Assembly: GCF_040760075.1 (NCBI RefSeq)
Contig: NZ_CP142884.1
Span: forward strand, 4,216,001-4,280,000
Source: Sphingobacterium sp. R2
Lineage (GTDB): Bacteria; Bacteroidota; Bacteroidia; Sphingobacteriales; Sphingobacteriaceae
Length of the DNA: 64,000 nucleotides
Reading direction: 5' to 3'
Part shown: one piece after another, positions 1 through 8,110 of the stretch
How positions within the stretch are numbered: position 1 is the stretch's first letter
How the letters are laid out: the number at the start of each line of letters is the position of its first letter
Translations under genes and position numbers: made by a program
The notes under the pieces: generated by a model
What the model saw: the letters and a program-made list of their open reading frames with translations, nothing else
Told to the model about the DNA's origin: nothing
The model's database searches: none

Positions 1-1806
1 GTTCTCTCCAGCAAATTGCTGCAGCATCTGCGCTTGGGTAGCGTGAACTACATCACGGAAATCCATATGCTCTTTCATACTCCCTTTAAAGGTAACTTTT
101 ACCGACTCAGGAATTGGCATTGAAGCCTCTCCAGTAGCCAACGCTAATGCAACGGTGCCCGAGTCAGCGCCAAAAGCGACACCTTTGGACATCCGCGTAT
201 GGGAGTCCCCTCCAATAATGATGGCCCATTCGTCGATAGTGATATCGTTTAAAACTTTATGAATAACATCAGTCATGGAATGATACACGCCTTGTGGGTC
301 ACGCGCAGTAATTAATCCAAAGTCATTCATAAATTTCATCAATTTGGGAATATTTGCTTGCGCTTTTTTATCCCATACAGATGCGGTATGACAACCCGAC
401 TGATAAGCACCATCCACTGTCGGCGAAATGACTGTTGCAGCCATAGCCTCCAACTCCTGTGCTGTCATCAAACCAGTAGTATCTTGAGAACCAACAATGT
501 TTACTTTAACGCGAACATCAGAACCCGCATGTAAGACCTTACCAGGCGTAACACCGACCGCATTTTTGTTGAAGATTTTCTCCACTGCTGTCAAGCCTTG
601 CCCTTCAATAGTAATCTCTTTTGAAGGAGCAAATACCGCAGGCGCTTGAATGCCCAGTGTTTCTGCAGCAAATGTTTGTATCTTTTTACCAAAAACAATC
701 GCATAAGAGCCGCCGGCTTTAATAAATTCCATTTTCTGGGGAGTCAAAGCTTTCGAAATATCGATCAGCTCACGCTCGCCATGATATAATTTCTTCGTCT
801 TTGTATTAATAGTTAAAACAGTTCCCGTCGCAACAGAGTAAGCTTCTTCAAGAATGGGCTCGTCTTTTTCGTTACGAACAACATTCCCCTGCTCATCCAC
901 TTTCTTCACCCAGTTTTTCAAGTCGATACCAATACCACCAGTCACATCTACCGTTGTCAAGAAAATTGGCGAAATACCATTCGTACCACCGACAATCGGC
1001 GCAATATTCACAAAAGGAACATAAGGACTTGCTTGTTTACCTGTCCAAAGTGCCACATTATTTACTCCCGACATACGAGAGGAGCCTACACCCATCGTTC
1101 CTTTCTCAGCAATCAACATGACACTTTTACCTGGATGTTGCGCCTGCAATTCACGAATGTGCTGTTGCGCTTCAGGTGTGATCATACATTTACCATGTAA
1201 TTCACGATCCGAACGTGAGTGCGCTTGATTTCCCGGGGATAATAAATCTGTCGAGATATCGCCCTCACCCGCAATAAAAGTAACCACTTCAATTTCTTCC
1301 TGCACCTCTGGTAGCTTCGTAAAAAACTCCGCTTTTGCATAGCTTTCCAAAATATCCTTAGCTACTTCGTTACCTTGCTGATAAGCATCTTTCAAACGTG
1401 CTGTATCAGCATCATATAAGAAAACTTGTGTTTTAAGCACTTCGGCAGCTTGTTTAGCAATCATGACATCATCACCCAAAGCTAAATCTAATAAAACTGC
1501 AATAGAAGGTCCACCCTTCATGTGGGACAATAACTCAAAAGCAAAGTCAGGTGTGATTTCAGCAACAATAGATTCACCTAAAATAATTTCCTTCAAAAAT
1601 TGCGCTTTAACGCCAGCTGCAGGAGTTGTACCCGGCAGTGTATTATAAATAAACAATCGTAAAGAATCTGCTCTATTATCGTTGTTTAAATCCTTAATCT
1701 GAGCAATTACTTCACTTAGTAATTCTGCTCCATCAATTGGCTTAGGATGTAACCCCTGGCCTTCTCGTTCTACAACCTCTTGTACGTAATCGTTGTAAAT
1801 ACTCAT
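1..1806 (-). CDS. acnB: Aconitate hydratase B, C-terminus cut off by window edge
   Basis: AcnB interconverts citrate and isocitrate in the TCA cycle using a 4Fe-4S cluster. Reading from the ATG at 1806, the protein begins MSIYNDYVQEVVERE, followed by the AcnB-type N-terminal helical domain. The substrate-binding signature GGDSHTRMSKG sits near residues 530-540, then FRDVVHATQAQ at the window edge. 602 codons are present; family members run to roughly 860-930 residues, so about a third is missing to the left. The order of the segments (helical domain first) marks AcnB rather than AcnA. No lesion is visible. Its upstream region (1807-2120) is long and carries a palindrome annotated separately. 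Confidence 0.95.
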   Translation of the reverse strand, partial: MSIYNDYVQEVVEREGQGLHPKPIDGAELLSEVIAQIKDLNNDNRADSLRLFIYNTLPGTTPAAGVKAQFLKEIILGESIVAEITPDFAFELLSHMKGGPSIAVLLDLALGDDVMIAKQAAEVLKTQVFLYDADTARLKDAYQQGNEVAKDILESYAKAEFFTKLPEVQEEIEVVTFIAGEGDISTDLLSPGNQAHSRSDRELHGKCMITPEAQQHIRELQAQHPGKSVMLIAEKGTMGVGSSRMSGVNNVALWTGKQASPYVPFVNIAPIVGGTNGISPIFLTTVDVTGGIGIDLKNWVKKVDEQGNVVRNEKDEPILEEAYSVATGTVLTINTKTKKLYHGERELIDISKALTPQKMEFIKAGGSYAIVFGKKIQTFAAETLGIQAPAVFAPSKEITIEGQGLTAVEKIFNKNAVGVTPGKVLHAGSDVRVKVNIVGSQDTTGLMTAQELEAMAATVISPTVDGAYQSGCHTASVWDKKAQANIPKLMKFMNDFGLITARDPQGVYHSMTDVIHKVLNDITIDEWAIIIGGDSHTRMSKGVAFGADSGTVALALATGEASMPIPESVKVTFKGSMKEHMDFRDVVHATQAQMLQQFAGEN

Positions 1807-2120
1807 AGATATCTATCTTTCTATTTTAAGGGTAGCCAAAAAGACACAATGTCTTGCTAAACCACCTTGACTGTAATATAATTAAGCTAATAAGCCATCG
1901 ATCGGTTTCCAGATCAAATCACAATTTAGCCCTTCCACTTCATGTTTGAAGTTAACTTATTTGTCGTAAATCAACTCCTGTGACTAAATACAAAAATAGT
2001 GAAAATACAGCTTTAAACGCATGCGTTCCATCTATTTAAAGCAATTTGGAATTGTTCTAAACAGCCTTTTGCAATCATGCCCGTTTTTTCCAATTCGCTA
2101 TTTTTACTGCCTGATGTTTA
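1807..2120. other. Intergenic region between acnB and rpe; acnB control region
   Basis: No credible gene. Read on the minus strand it holds a TATTTTTG (-7-like) at 1991-1998 and a nested palindrome at 2011-2041. Nothing else stands out. acnB and rpe both read leftward, so this stretch should contain the acnB promoter. Confidence 0.6.
2011..2041. promoter_or_regulatory. Nested inverted repeat upstream of acnB
   Basis: A perfect 12-base palindrome AACGCATGCGTT lies at 2016-2027. An outer pair, CTTTAAA at 2011-2017 and TTTAAAG at 2035-2041, partly encloses it. On the minus strand it lies 18 bases upstream of a -7-like TATTTTTG (1991-1998), where a -33 box would be. An operator is inferred; no regulator is identified. 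Confidence 0.35.
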
Positions 2121-2157
2121 AAAAAAATAGGTGATCTATATGACTAAACCACCTATT
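2121..2157 (-). terminator. Terminator of rpe
   Basis: Minus-strand hairpin with ATAGGTG / CACCTAT arms, ending in seven U residues (A run at 2121-2127 on the plus strand). It lies just past the rpe stop codon. Confidence 0.6.
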
Positions 2158-2161
2158 CTAT

Positions 2162-2842
2162 TTATATCGTTTCTACATGTATATCGATGTCCTTCAATGT
2201 CTTGACCGTTTCCAGAGGATCTGTGGCATTAAAGACAAACGATCCGGCCACCAGCACATCTGCCCCTGCTTTCAATAGCTGCGCTGCATTTGCAGTCGTC
2301 ACTCCCCCGTCAATTTCAATCAACAGGCCATCGTTCACACCCGCAGCCATCGCACGTAACTCCTGCACTTTGGCATAGGTATTTTTAATGAATTTTTGAC
2401 CACCAAATCCCGGATTGACTGACATGATGCAAACCAAGTCTAAATCCGCGAGCACATCTTTCAAAAGAGCCACCGGCGTGTGTGGGTTCAATGCAACCCC
2501 GGCTTTACAACCCAACTCTTTAATAGCAGACAGCGTACGATGCAGATGCGTACAGGCCTCGTAATGCACAGTAATGACTGCTGCGCCTGAATCTTTACAC
2601 ACTTGCAAATAACGATCTGGATCAACAATCATCAAATGTACATCCAAAGGTTTAGTCGCATGTTTTGCAATAGCCTGCATAACTGGAAATCCAAAAGAGA
2701 TATTCGGAACGAAAACACCGTCCATAATATCAATGTGAAACCAATCTGCGTCGCTGTTGTTTACCATGATGATATCATCGTATAATTTAGCAAAGTCTGC
2801 AGCAAGGACGGATGGTGCAATGAGATGTGATTTTGTTGACAT
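2162..2842 (-). CDS. rpe: Ribulose-phosphate 3-epimerase
   Basis: Interconverts ribulose 5-phosphate and xylulose 5-phosphate in the pentose phosphate pathway; a cytosolic TIM-barrel metalloenzyme. Visible family motifs in order: SVLAADFAKL near the start, HIDIMDGVFVPNISFG (metal-binding His and Asp), VHLMI, MSVNPGFGGQKF (phosphate and catalytic loop) and EIDGGV. From the ATG at 2842 the protein is 226 residues, the normal family length. An in-frame extension upstream to 2887 exists but adds residues with no family match, and a -7 element TATCTTTG lies at 2858-2865, inside that extension, so 2842 is the better start. The message would have a leader of only about ten bases. Confidence 0.95.
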   Translation of the reverse strand: MSTKSHLIAPSVLAADFAKLYDDIIMVNNSDADWFHIDIMDGVFVPNISFGFPVMQAIAKHATKPLDVHLMIVDPDRYLQVCKDSGAAVITVHYEACTHLHRTLSAIKELGCKAGVALNPHTPVALLKDVLADLDLVCIMSVNPGFGGQKFIKNTYAKVQELRAMAAGVNDGLLIEIDGGVTTANAAQLLKAGADVLVAGSFVFNATDPLETVKTLKDIDIHVETI

Positions 2843-2857
2843 GTTGTATTTTTTCTG

Positions 2858-2865
2858 CAAAGATA
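2858..2865 (-). promoter_or_regulatory. -7 element of rpe
   Basis: TATCTTTG on the minus strand matches the Bacteroidetes TAnnTTTG -7 consensus, 15 bases before the ATG. No convincing TTTG box at the expected distance upstream. Confidence 0.45.
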
Positions 2866-2952
2866 ACAAGTATTTTTTGTTCATCACAGCCTTTAGCCTA
2901 TTTAATGCCCATAAAGGAAAATTGGCAGAAGTGGCAGAAAATAAATTATAAC

Positions 2953-2960
2953 TACATTTG
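2953..2960 (+). promoter_or_regulatory. -7 element of the 7TM-HD gene
   Basis: TACATTTG matches TAnnTTTG exactly. It places transcription start near 2967 and so supports the GTG at 2992 as start codon. The -33 box is weak. Confidence 0.5.
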
Positions 2961-2991
2961 TATATTTACAGAATATAAAATAAAGCTCGCA

Positions 2992-5115
2992 GTGGGAAGA
3001 CTAAAAATAAAATACAGAAGAGAATTAAATACAACGGAAAACCTTGTCCGCAAAATTGGATTAATACTTATTACCATCTTTTTGATCTGTATATTTCTTC
3101 CCAAACAACCCCGTTTCCGCTATGAATTTCAAAAAGGTAAAGTATGGAACCACGAAAATCTAATATCGCCTTACAATTTTGCCATATTAAAAACGCAAGA
3201 AGAATTGAATGCGGACAAGAAAAGCATCTTAAATACCATTCAGCCTATCTACAATGCCAATACAACCACCAGTAAAGAGCAAATTGATCAATTCAACACC
3301 GATCTGGCGGAAAAGTGGCAGAGCAGCAAATTAGATACTACACATGAAAATATAGCGGATTATAGAAATGCCGGTAACGCCATCCTAAATCATCTGTATA
3401 GCAAAGGTATCCTATCCTTGAACAATAGATTTCAAAACCGTAGCAACGACAAATCCCCAGCCTCTAAGCATTATAATTTTACGCTCATTCAAGACAAAGT
3501 TGCCAGCCAAAAAAATACGGCCGACTGCTATACGATCGAAAGCTCTTACAGTTATATGGACGACATTATGCCCAAACTGACCAAAATAAAGCAGAAGAGC
3601 TGGCTGTCGGAAACACTAAAAAACTATATTACCATTAACTACATTTATAATGATCAGCAGACAGAGACCTTGGAACAAAACGCAATTGCCAACATATCAG
3701 CTACGCGTGGCGTTGTCCAAAAAGGGGAACTCATAGCCGAAAAAGATAAAATAATTTCCAATGAAACCTACCAAAAGCTTGAATCACTACGTAAGGTATA
3801 TGAAGATGAAGGCAAGATCAGCGGCAACCAAAATTATGTGACTTTAGGTCAATTTTTGATTATTTCGCTGGCACTTTCTATTTTGATGGTGTTTCTTTTT
3901 CTGTTTCGAAAAGACATCTACTTTAATAACAGACTGCTCGTCATTATCATGATCGTCATCATCGGTATGCTTGCCGTGTTATCTTGGGCCATTAAAATCA
4001 AAATACCTAACCTTTATTATATACCGTTTTGTGCTGTCCCCATTATCATTCGTATATTATTTGACACACGTGTGGCGCTCAATATCCATCTATTGATGGT
4101 CTTATTAGCAGGATTATTCGTCCCAAATAGCTTTGAGTTTGTTTTTCTACAATTTATGGCGGGTATAGTTGCGATCTATAGTATCAAAACATTGGTTAAA
4201 AGAGAGCAATTGTTTATTTCATCGGCAATCATTCTGGGAACGTACTGGATTGCCTATATTGGATTGGTGGTGACCAGAAATGGTTCCATTGACACGATCT
4301 ATTGGTCCGACCTCCTTCCATTCTTCGTCAGCGTATTGATTACGCTCCTTGCCTACCCCATGATTTATGCCTTCGAAAAATTGTTTGGTATCGTATCTGA
4401 CCTTACGCTCATGGAGCTTACTAACAGTAATTCCAAATTATTGCGTGAACTCTCATTTAAAGCTCCAGGCACCTTTCAGCACTCTTTACAGGTGGCTAAT
4501 CTTGCGGAAGCGGCGATTTATAAAATTGGTGGAAATCCACTATTGGTACGTGCTGGAGCACTCTATCATGATATCGGCAAACTGACTAATCCTCAATTTT
4601 TCATCGAGAATCAAAAGACAGAAAAGAATCCTCACGATGAGCTATCCCCTGAACAAAGCGCACAGATTATTATTTCGCACGTCATAAAGGGTGTTGATAT
4701 TGCTAAAAAACATCAATTGCCGGACGTTATCCTTGATTTTATCCGCACGCATCATGGTACTACCCGTGTAGATTATTTTTATAACCTTTTCGTGAAGAAC
4801 AATCCGGATAAATTGGTTGACGAGTCGTTATTTACCTATCCAGGCCCCATTCCTTTTTCAAAGGAAACAGCAGTGCTCATGATGGCAGACTCAGTCGAAG
4901 CTGCGTCCCGCGCGTTAAAAGAGCCATCCGAAGAGTCTATCAATAATCTTGTCGATAAGATTATTGAACACAAATTGATGGGTGGGCAATTCAACAATAG
5001 CAACATTACCTTAAAAGATATCACTGAATCTGCGGTTATTTTTAAGGCCATGCTCAAAAGTATCTATCATGTTCGGGTGGATTACGATTTAAGCAAAAAA
5101 ACGATGCAATTTTAA
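2992..5115 (+). CDS. 7TM-HD family phosphodiesterase (PgpH-like)
   Basis: Membrane HD-domain phosphohydrolase. Family members such as Listeria PgpH degrade cyclic di-AMP, and that activity is inferred here. Layout from the GTG at 2992 (707 residues): a membrane anchor near residues 22-38, a large extracytoplasmic domain to about 280, a block of hydrophobic helices at about 282-455, then a cytosolic HD domain with GTFQHSLQVANLAE and the LYHDIGKLTNPQFF signature (His526-Asp527) and a later RTHHGTTRVDYFY histidine pair. The frame is open back to 2827, but that extension overlaps rpe and precedes the -7 box at 2953. No ATG lies near the proper N-terminus, so GTG is chosen. Catalytic motifs look intact. 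Confidence 0.9.
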   Translation: MGRLKIKYRRELNTTENLVRKIGLILITIFLICIFLPKQPRFRYEFQKGKVWNHENLISPYNFAILKTQEELNADKKSILNTIQPIYNANTTTSKEQIDQFNTDLAEKWQSSKLDTTHENIADYRNAGNAILNHLYSKGILSLNNRFQNRSNDKSPASKHYNFTLIQDKVASQKNTADCYTIESSYSYMDDIMPKLTKIKQKSWLSETLKNYITINYIYNDQQTETLEQNAIANISATRGVVQKGELIAEKDKIISNETYQKLESLRKVYEDEGKISGNQNYVTLGQFLIISLALSILMVFLFLFRKDIYFNNRLLVIIMIVIIGMLAVLSWAIKIKIPNLYYIPFCAVPIIIRILFDTRVALNIHLLMVLLAGLFVPNSFEFVFLQFMAGIVAIYSIKTLVKREQLFISSAIILGTYWIAYIGLVVTRNGSIDTIYWSDLLPFFVSVLITLLAYPMIYAFEKLFGIVSDLTLMELTNSNSKLLRELSFKAPGTFQHSLQVANLAEAAIYKIGGNPLLVRAGALYHDIGKLTNPQFFIENQKTEKNPHDELSPEQSAQIIISHVIKGVDIAKKHQLPDVILDFIRTHHGTTRVDYFYNLFVKNNPDKLVDESLFTYPGPIPFSKETAVLMMADSVEAASRALKEPSEESINNLVDKIIEHKLMGGQFNNSNITLKDITESAVIFKAMLKSIYHVRVDYDLSKKTMQF

Positions 5116-5191
5116 TTATCAAACAACAAATTGACTGTCAAACGCTTATTGCAACGTTACATTTTTTTTGCATTTTTTTTATTATTTAGAC

Positions 5192-5222
5192 TTTGCAGAA
5201 TCAAATAATTGCCTTATGTTTG
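5192..5222 (+). promoter_or_regulatory. Promoter of tRNA-Ser
   Basis: TTTG at 5192-5195, 19 bases, then TATGTTTG at 5215-5222: a full match to the Bacteroidetes primary sigma factor consensus. Predicted start near 5230, seven bases before the tRNA. Confidence 0.75.
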
Positions 5223-5236
5223 CAATGTCAAAACAA

Positions 5237-5326
5237 GGAAGGGTGCCTGAGTGGCCGAAAGGAACAGTTTGCTAAACTGTCGTACTGGAAACGGTACCGC
5301 GGGTTCGAATCCCGCCTCTTCCGCCA
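5237..5326 (+). tRNA. tRNA-Ser (anticodon GCT)
   Basis: A 90-base gene with the long variable arm of class II tRNAs. Acceptor GGAAGGG pairs with CTCTTCC, the anticodon loop TTGCTAA gives GCT flanked by CAG/CTG stem bases, the T loop reads GGTTCGAATCC, and the discriminator G is followed by an encoded CCA (5324-5326). It reads AGC/AGU serine codons. It has its own promoter and terminator and stands at the left boundary of the accessory block. Confidence 0.97.
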
Positions 5327-5331
5327 AAGAC

Positions 5332-5364
5332 AAAAAAAGCTTTCTGATATCAGAAAGCTTTTTT
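5332..5364 (+). terminator. Terminator of tRNA-Ser
   Basis: Perfect hairpin AAGCTTTCTGA / TCAGAAAGCTT followed by a T run; preceded by an A run, so it could work in both directions. The T run is also the start of the left copy of the 31-base direct repeat. Confidence 0.85.
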
Positions 5365-5388
5365 ACATTTAAGCAGTTAGAAATTGCG
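5358..5388 (+). repeat. 31-base direct repeat, left copy
   Basis: Identical over 31 bases to 11562-11592 (offset 6204). The sequence begins CTTTTTTACATTTAAGCAGT and ends GAAATTGCG. Read on the minus strand it is the last few codons of a sulfatase (Arg-Asn-Phe-stop) and the bases after the stop. It brackets the accessory block. Confidence 0.85.
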
Positions 5389-5406
5389 CGGCCCTGGAAT
5401 TTTATA
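5377..5406 (-). pseudogene. Sulfatase C-terminal remnant
   Basis: On the minus strand the last codons read YKIPGPRNF-stop, closely resembling the QEIPVPRNF end of the intact sulfatase whose stop is at 11581. Upstream of this the similarity stops and the IS terminal repeats begin at 5407. Only nine or ten codons survive. It is either a displaced original 3' end or the remnant of a second copy. Confidence 0.6.
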
Positions 5407-5501
5407 GGGATCATACCGAAAGTTTGGGATCATACCGAAAGTTTGGGGGGCAGTAAGTTTTAAGGGATCATACCGAAAGTTTGGGGGGCAGTAAGTTTTA
5501 A
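5407..5501. repeat. 38-base tandem repeat at the IS end, 2.5 copies
   Basis: Two identical 38-base units at 5426-5463 and 5464-5501 and a leading half unit at 5407-5425, each beginning GGGATCATACCGAAAGTTT. The unit nearest the ORF contains the transposase stop codon (5498-5500). Confidence 0.9.
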
Positions 5502-6479
5502 GCATATAATTTCATTACTCGGTATAGGAAGAATGTAGTATCTCTAACCCCTCTGAATATGGCTCTAAAAGATTTTAATTTAGCGTTGAAAGATTCTGCA
5601 GAAGCATTCGTACTCTTATTATCAAAATAGTGAAGGATATTTGCGTGGTGTGCCGCAATAGATCTTGCTACACTTTCGAAAGACTGTATTCCAGCGTTTT
5701 CTACCTGATTATGCCACAACGCTAGTTTAGTAAAAGCACCTTCTTTACTCTTAGATTTATGGAAGATGTTACCTAATGCTAGACTCAAATCATACGCTTT
5801 TTAATAATGGAAACCGCAAGAAAAGCAGCTCTGCTCGATATTTTTGACTTTCAGACCATCTAGAAGGATGTTTGAATAGTAGATGCCTAGATCTTGCAAG
5901 TAATTGTTTCAAGGTATCTCCGTTTGAAAGTATTTCTGGCTCATAAGACTCTCCTTGCTTACGAGCTTGTGTTATCTTATAACTTTCTTCATCTAAGACC
6001 TCCCAGCGATATTTGATCCGTAACTCCTGTACAGCATCGTAGGCTAGTTTTTGTACATGAAATCTATCTATTACTCGTCTAGCATTTCTAAAGCATCGCT
6101 GGATAGCTTTAGCCATATTGGGTGCCATGTCCATGGTCACTTCCTTTACTTTATTCCTCAATCTTAAAGGAATACGTTCTAAAACGTTAATAATATCTTC
6201 AGCTTTAGTTCCTTTGATGGTAGCTAAAATAGTTCCTTTTTTGCCTTTAGCCGCTTTATTACTCACAATAGTATAAAGTTCGCCGTTACTGAAGCTCGTT
6301 TCATCAATACTAAGTTTTTCGCTTATATTATCTGTAAAAAGTGTCCATTGCTCTGCGTGAGATTTCTGATCCCAAGACTGAAAATCGCTCAGATAATTCT
6401 TGTATTGATCTTGTAATTGCTTGCCGTCCATCTGGAAGAATAACCCTACCAAGTGGGCACTTACAGGATAGTTATCCAA
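5498..6479 (-). pseudogene. ISAon1-type transposase, frameshifted
   Basis: The first part, from a TTG at 6479, reads DNYPVSAHLVGLFFQMDG, then the family's LSIDETSFSNGELYT (catalytic Asp-Glu region) and DRFHVQKLAYDAVQELR, and stops at RFPLLKSV near 5790. The family sequence continues in another frame from about 5790 to 5498 (AYDLSLALGN, then STNASAESFNAKLKSFR and a C-terminal KLYA). Joining the halves needs one base removed or two added beside a run of five A residues. I judge this a mutation, because known relatives read straight through here. Confidence 0.75.
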
Positions 6480-6700
6480 ATATCTTCTTTAAAAAAAGCC
6501 CGAATTCAGTCGTCATTCGAGTACCCTCACGCACCAGGTTCCAATCTCTTGTGATAATATCTCCCGTATCTAACACTGTCCAGCGGCGGCGGCTCATATT
6601 TAGCCTAACTTTCTGACCTCTAATGGGAAAGTCTGAAATCTCTGTGGAAGGCATAAAGCCTTTTGACTCCAACTTGCTGTTCTCATAGCCTGTTGGAGCA
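6472..6700 (-). pseudogene. ISAon1-type N-terminal region protein, 5' truncated
   Basis: The C-terminal part of the short first ORF of ISAon1-type elements: KLESKGF, then ISDFPIRGQKVRLNMSRRRW and a TTEFGLFLKKIFG end. It overlaps the start of the main transposase ORF by a few bases, consistent with coupled translation. The beginning is lost. The open frame continues to 6783, but those residues are only the antisense of the recombinase remnant. Confidence 0.65.
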
Positions 6701-7512
6701 ATATTAAGTGTTAAAACCATTGTCTTTAGGGCTATTGCGAAAGATATTATTCCTAAGGATCCTTTTAAGCTGTTCAAAAGCAAGAAAACAAAGTGTAATA
6801 AAAAGCCGCTTTCTTCTGATGAACTTCAGAGGCTGGAGAACAAAGTCTTTTCTTCCGAGCGGCTTGCTGTCATCAGAGACATATTTATTTTCCAATGTTA
6901 TACCGGACTTGCCTACATTGATGCTTACCAGTTGGATCCCTACCATATTAAACAGGGAATAGACGGTGCCTTGTGGATTATGTCAAGCGAACAAAAATCC
7001 AAATCCAATACTGACGTTCCCCTACTGCCAAAGGCAATCGAGATCATGGAACGTTATAAAGATCATCCGATCTATCGTCAACGGGTATCAGTACTGCCAG
7101 TAAAGTCTAATCAAAAAATGAATGAGTATCTTAAGGAAATTGCGGTATTATGCAATTTCCTTAAGATACGCTCAACACACACAAAGCCAGACGTACTTTT
7201 GCCAGCACAGTAACACTTAAAAATGGAGTGCCGATCCATGTGGTCAAAGAGATGATGGGACATCATTCGGTGAGGCAGACAGAGGAATACGCAATAACCC
7301 AACAGGAATCAATCAGCGAGGAAATGAACAACCTTAAAAATAAACTGTCGAACAGTGATAGAGTATATGATCCATTGTTGGTACTGAAGCAACTAGAACA
7401 GGAAGTTCACAATATGAAAAGTAATAGAATCGACGATAGATTACCTTCGCAAGATGATGACAAATTAGATCGCATAGTTGAGGAAATAGATAAAATAAAA
7501 AAAGCTCTATGA
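6700..7512 (+). pseudogene. Tyrosine recombinase remnant, broken by an inverted duplication
   Basis: Phage-integrase-type recombinase as found in Bacteroidetes mobile elements. The visible part starts inside the core-binding domain (AIAKDIIPKDPFKLF), continues with CYTGLAYIDAYQLDP and runs to EYLKEIAVLC. It is then interrupted by a frame change and stop at 7126-7169, and resumes with HKARRTFAST (HxxR box), EMMGHHSVRQTEEYA (catalytic His and Tyr) and a charged tail to the stop at 7510. The first third, including the arm-binding domain, is missing where the ISAon1 remnant abuts. Catalytic residues past the lesion remain but cannot be translated in one frame. It may once have mobilised the surrounding block. 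Confidence 0.75.
7126..7169. repeat. 18-base perfect inverted repeat inside the recombinase remnant
   Basis: Arms at 7126-7143 and 7152-7169 are exact reverse complements around an 8-base loop GGTATTAT. The right arm replaces the codons expected between the core and HxxR motifs and introduces the stop, so it looks like a copied-in reverse duplicate of the left arm. Confidence 0.9.
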
Positions 7513-7563
7513 TCAAAAAAGCTTTAGATCGTAAAAAAAATATAAAATGTATTATACCTCAAA

Positions 7564-7755
7564 GTGAGTGATTGTCTAACCAATGCGATTATAAGCATAA
7601 TTGCATATGAAGCAAGAGGAGGTGGCTACGTATGGTTTCACATGGATTGGGGCTGGCGGGGTCAGAATAACGGTTGGTTTGGCTATGCAAGCACAGATTC
7701 AGGAAACCTAAACTTTCGATATAAGCGAGATATGGTTTATTCAATTTACAAATAA
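7564..7755 (+). pseudogene. C-terminal fragment of a C10 (streptopain-like) peptidase
   Basis: The fragment GGGYVWFHMDWGWRGQNNGWF resembles the end of C10 cysteine peptidases, where a Trp-Gly-Trp-Gly-Gly segment follows the catalytic His. Neither the catalytic Cys nor His region is present, and residues before about 7610 do not look like the family, so this is a leftover tail ending at 7755. A small lipoprotein gene follows 7 bases later, an arrangement also reported for secreted C10 peptidases paired with small proteins. The assignment rests on this short motif only. Confidence 0.5.
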
Positions 7756-7762
7756 CATCAAT

Positions 7763-8027
7763 ATGAACAAGTTATTATTAGTATTCACAAGTCTTCTTAC
7801 TTTCTTCAGTGCCTGTAAGAAAACAGGAGCATTAAGCACAAACGTTTACAGTGAAATGCAGCTACATTTATTAGATGAAAATGGCGTAAATGTGATCGAT
7901 TCAAAACTAACAAGTGCAGATCTGGATCTTTATTACGTCAAAACAATCCCCTTCTTTTGTGCTATATGATGTAACGATCACCAAGGCAAGGGATGTTGTA
8001 AGACTTATTTCTCAAATGTCATCATAG
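7763..8027 (+). pseudogene. Small lipoprotein, frameshifted
   Basis: Begins with a clear lipoprotein signal (MNKLLLVFTSLLTFFSAC) followed by about 45 residues including MQLHLLDENGVNVIDSKLTS. The first frame ends at 7969. The neighbouring frame continues without a stop through SPSFVLYDVTITKARDVVRL to a stop at 8025-8027, which suggests one frameshift near 7940-7950. I do not recognise the family. Its place just after a C10 peptidase tail suggests a lost peptidase partner or inhibitor, but that is inference. Confidence 0.45.
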
Positions 8028-8110
8028 TCTTCAGAACATGCTCATGATAGTAAATAATTATTCGGCCTAGTTTTTGACATATGCAAAATTAAATTTACCA
8101 TTTAATGCAT

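Larger units (their letters stand above)
5407..6700 (-). mobile_element. Degenerate ISAon1-type insertion sequence
   Basis: A Bacteroidetes element with the usual two-ORF arrangement (N-terminal region protein, then the main transposase), reading leftward. One end (5407-5501) is a 38-base repeated terminus. The other end, including the start of the first ORF and its inverted repeat, is missing at about 6700, where recombinase-like sequence begins abruptly. The main ORF carries a frameshift, so the element should be inactive by itself. Confidence 0.75.

Noticed and set aside
2827-2991. N-terminal extension of the 7TM-HD protein back to a GTG at 2827
   Set aside because: It overlaps rpe, precedes the -7 box at 2953 and adds residues unlike the family.
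5214-5463. Open frames on both strands across the tRNA-Ser gene
   Set aside because: They are translations of a tRNA, its terminator and repeats, not proteins.
5407-5501. Possible CRISPR array from the repeated 38-base units
   Set aside because: Units are directly adjacent without spacers and coincide with an IS end; no cas genes are present.
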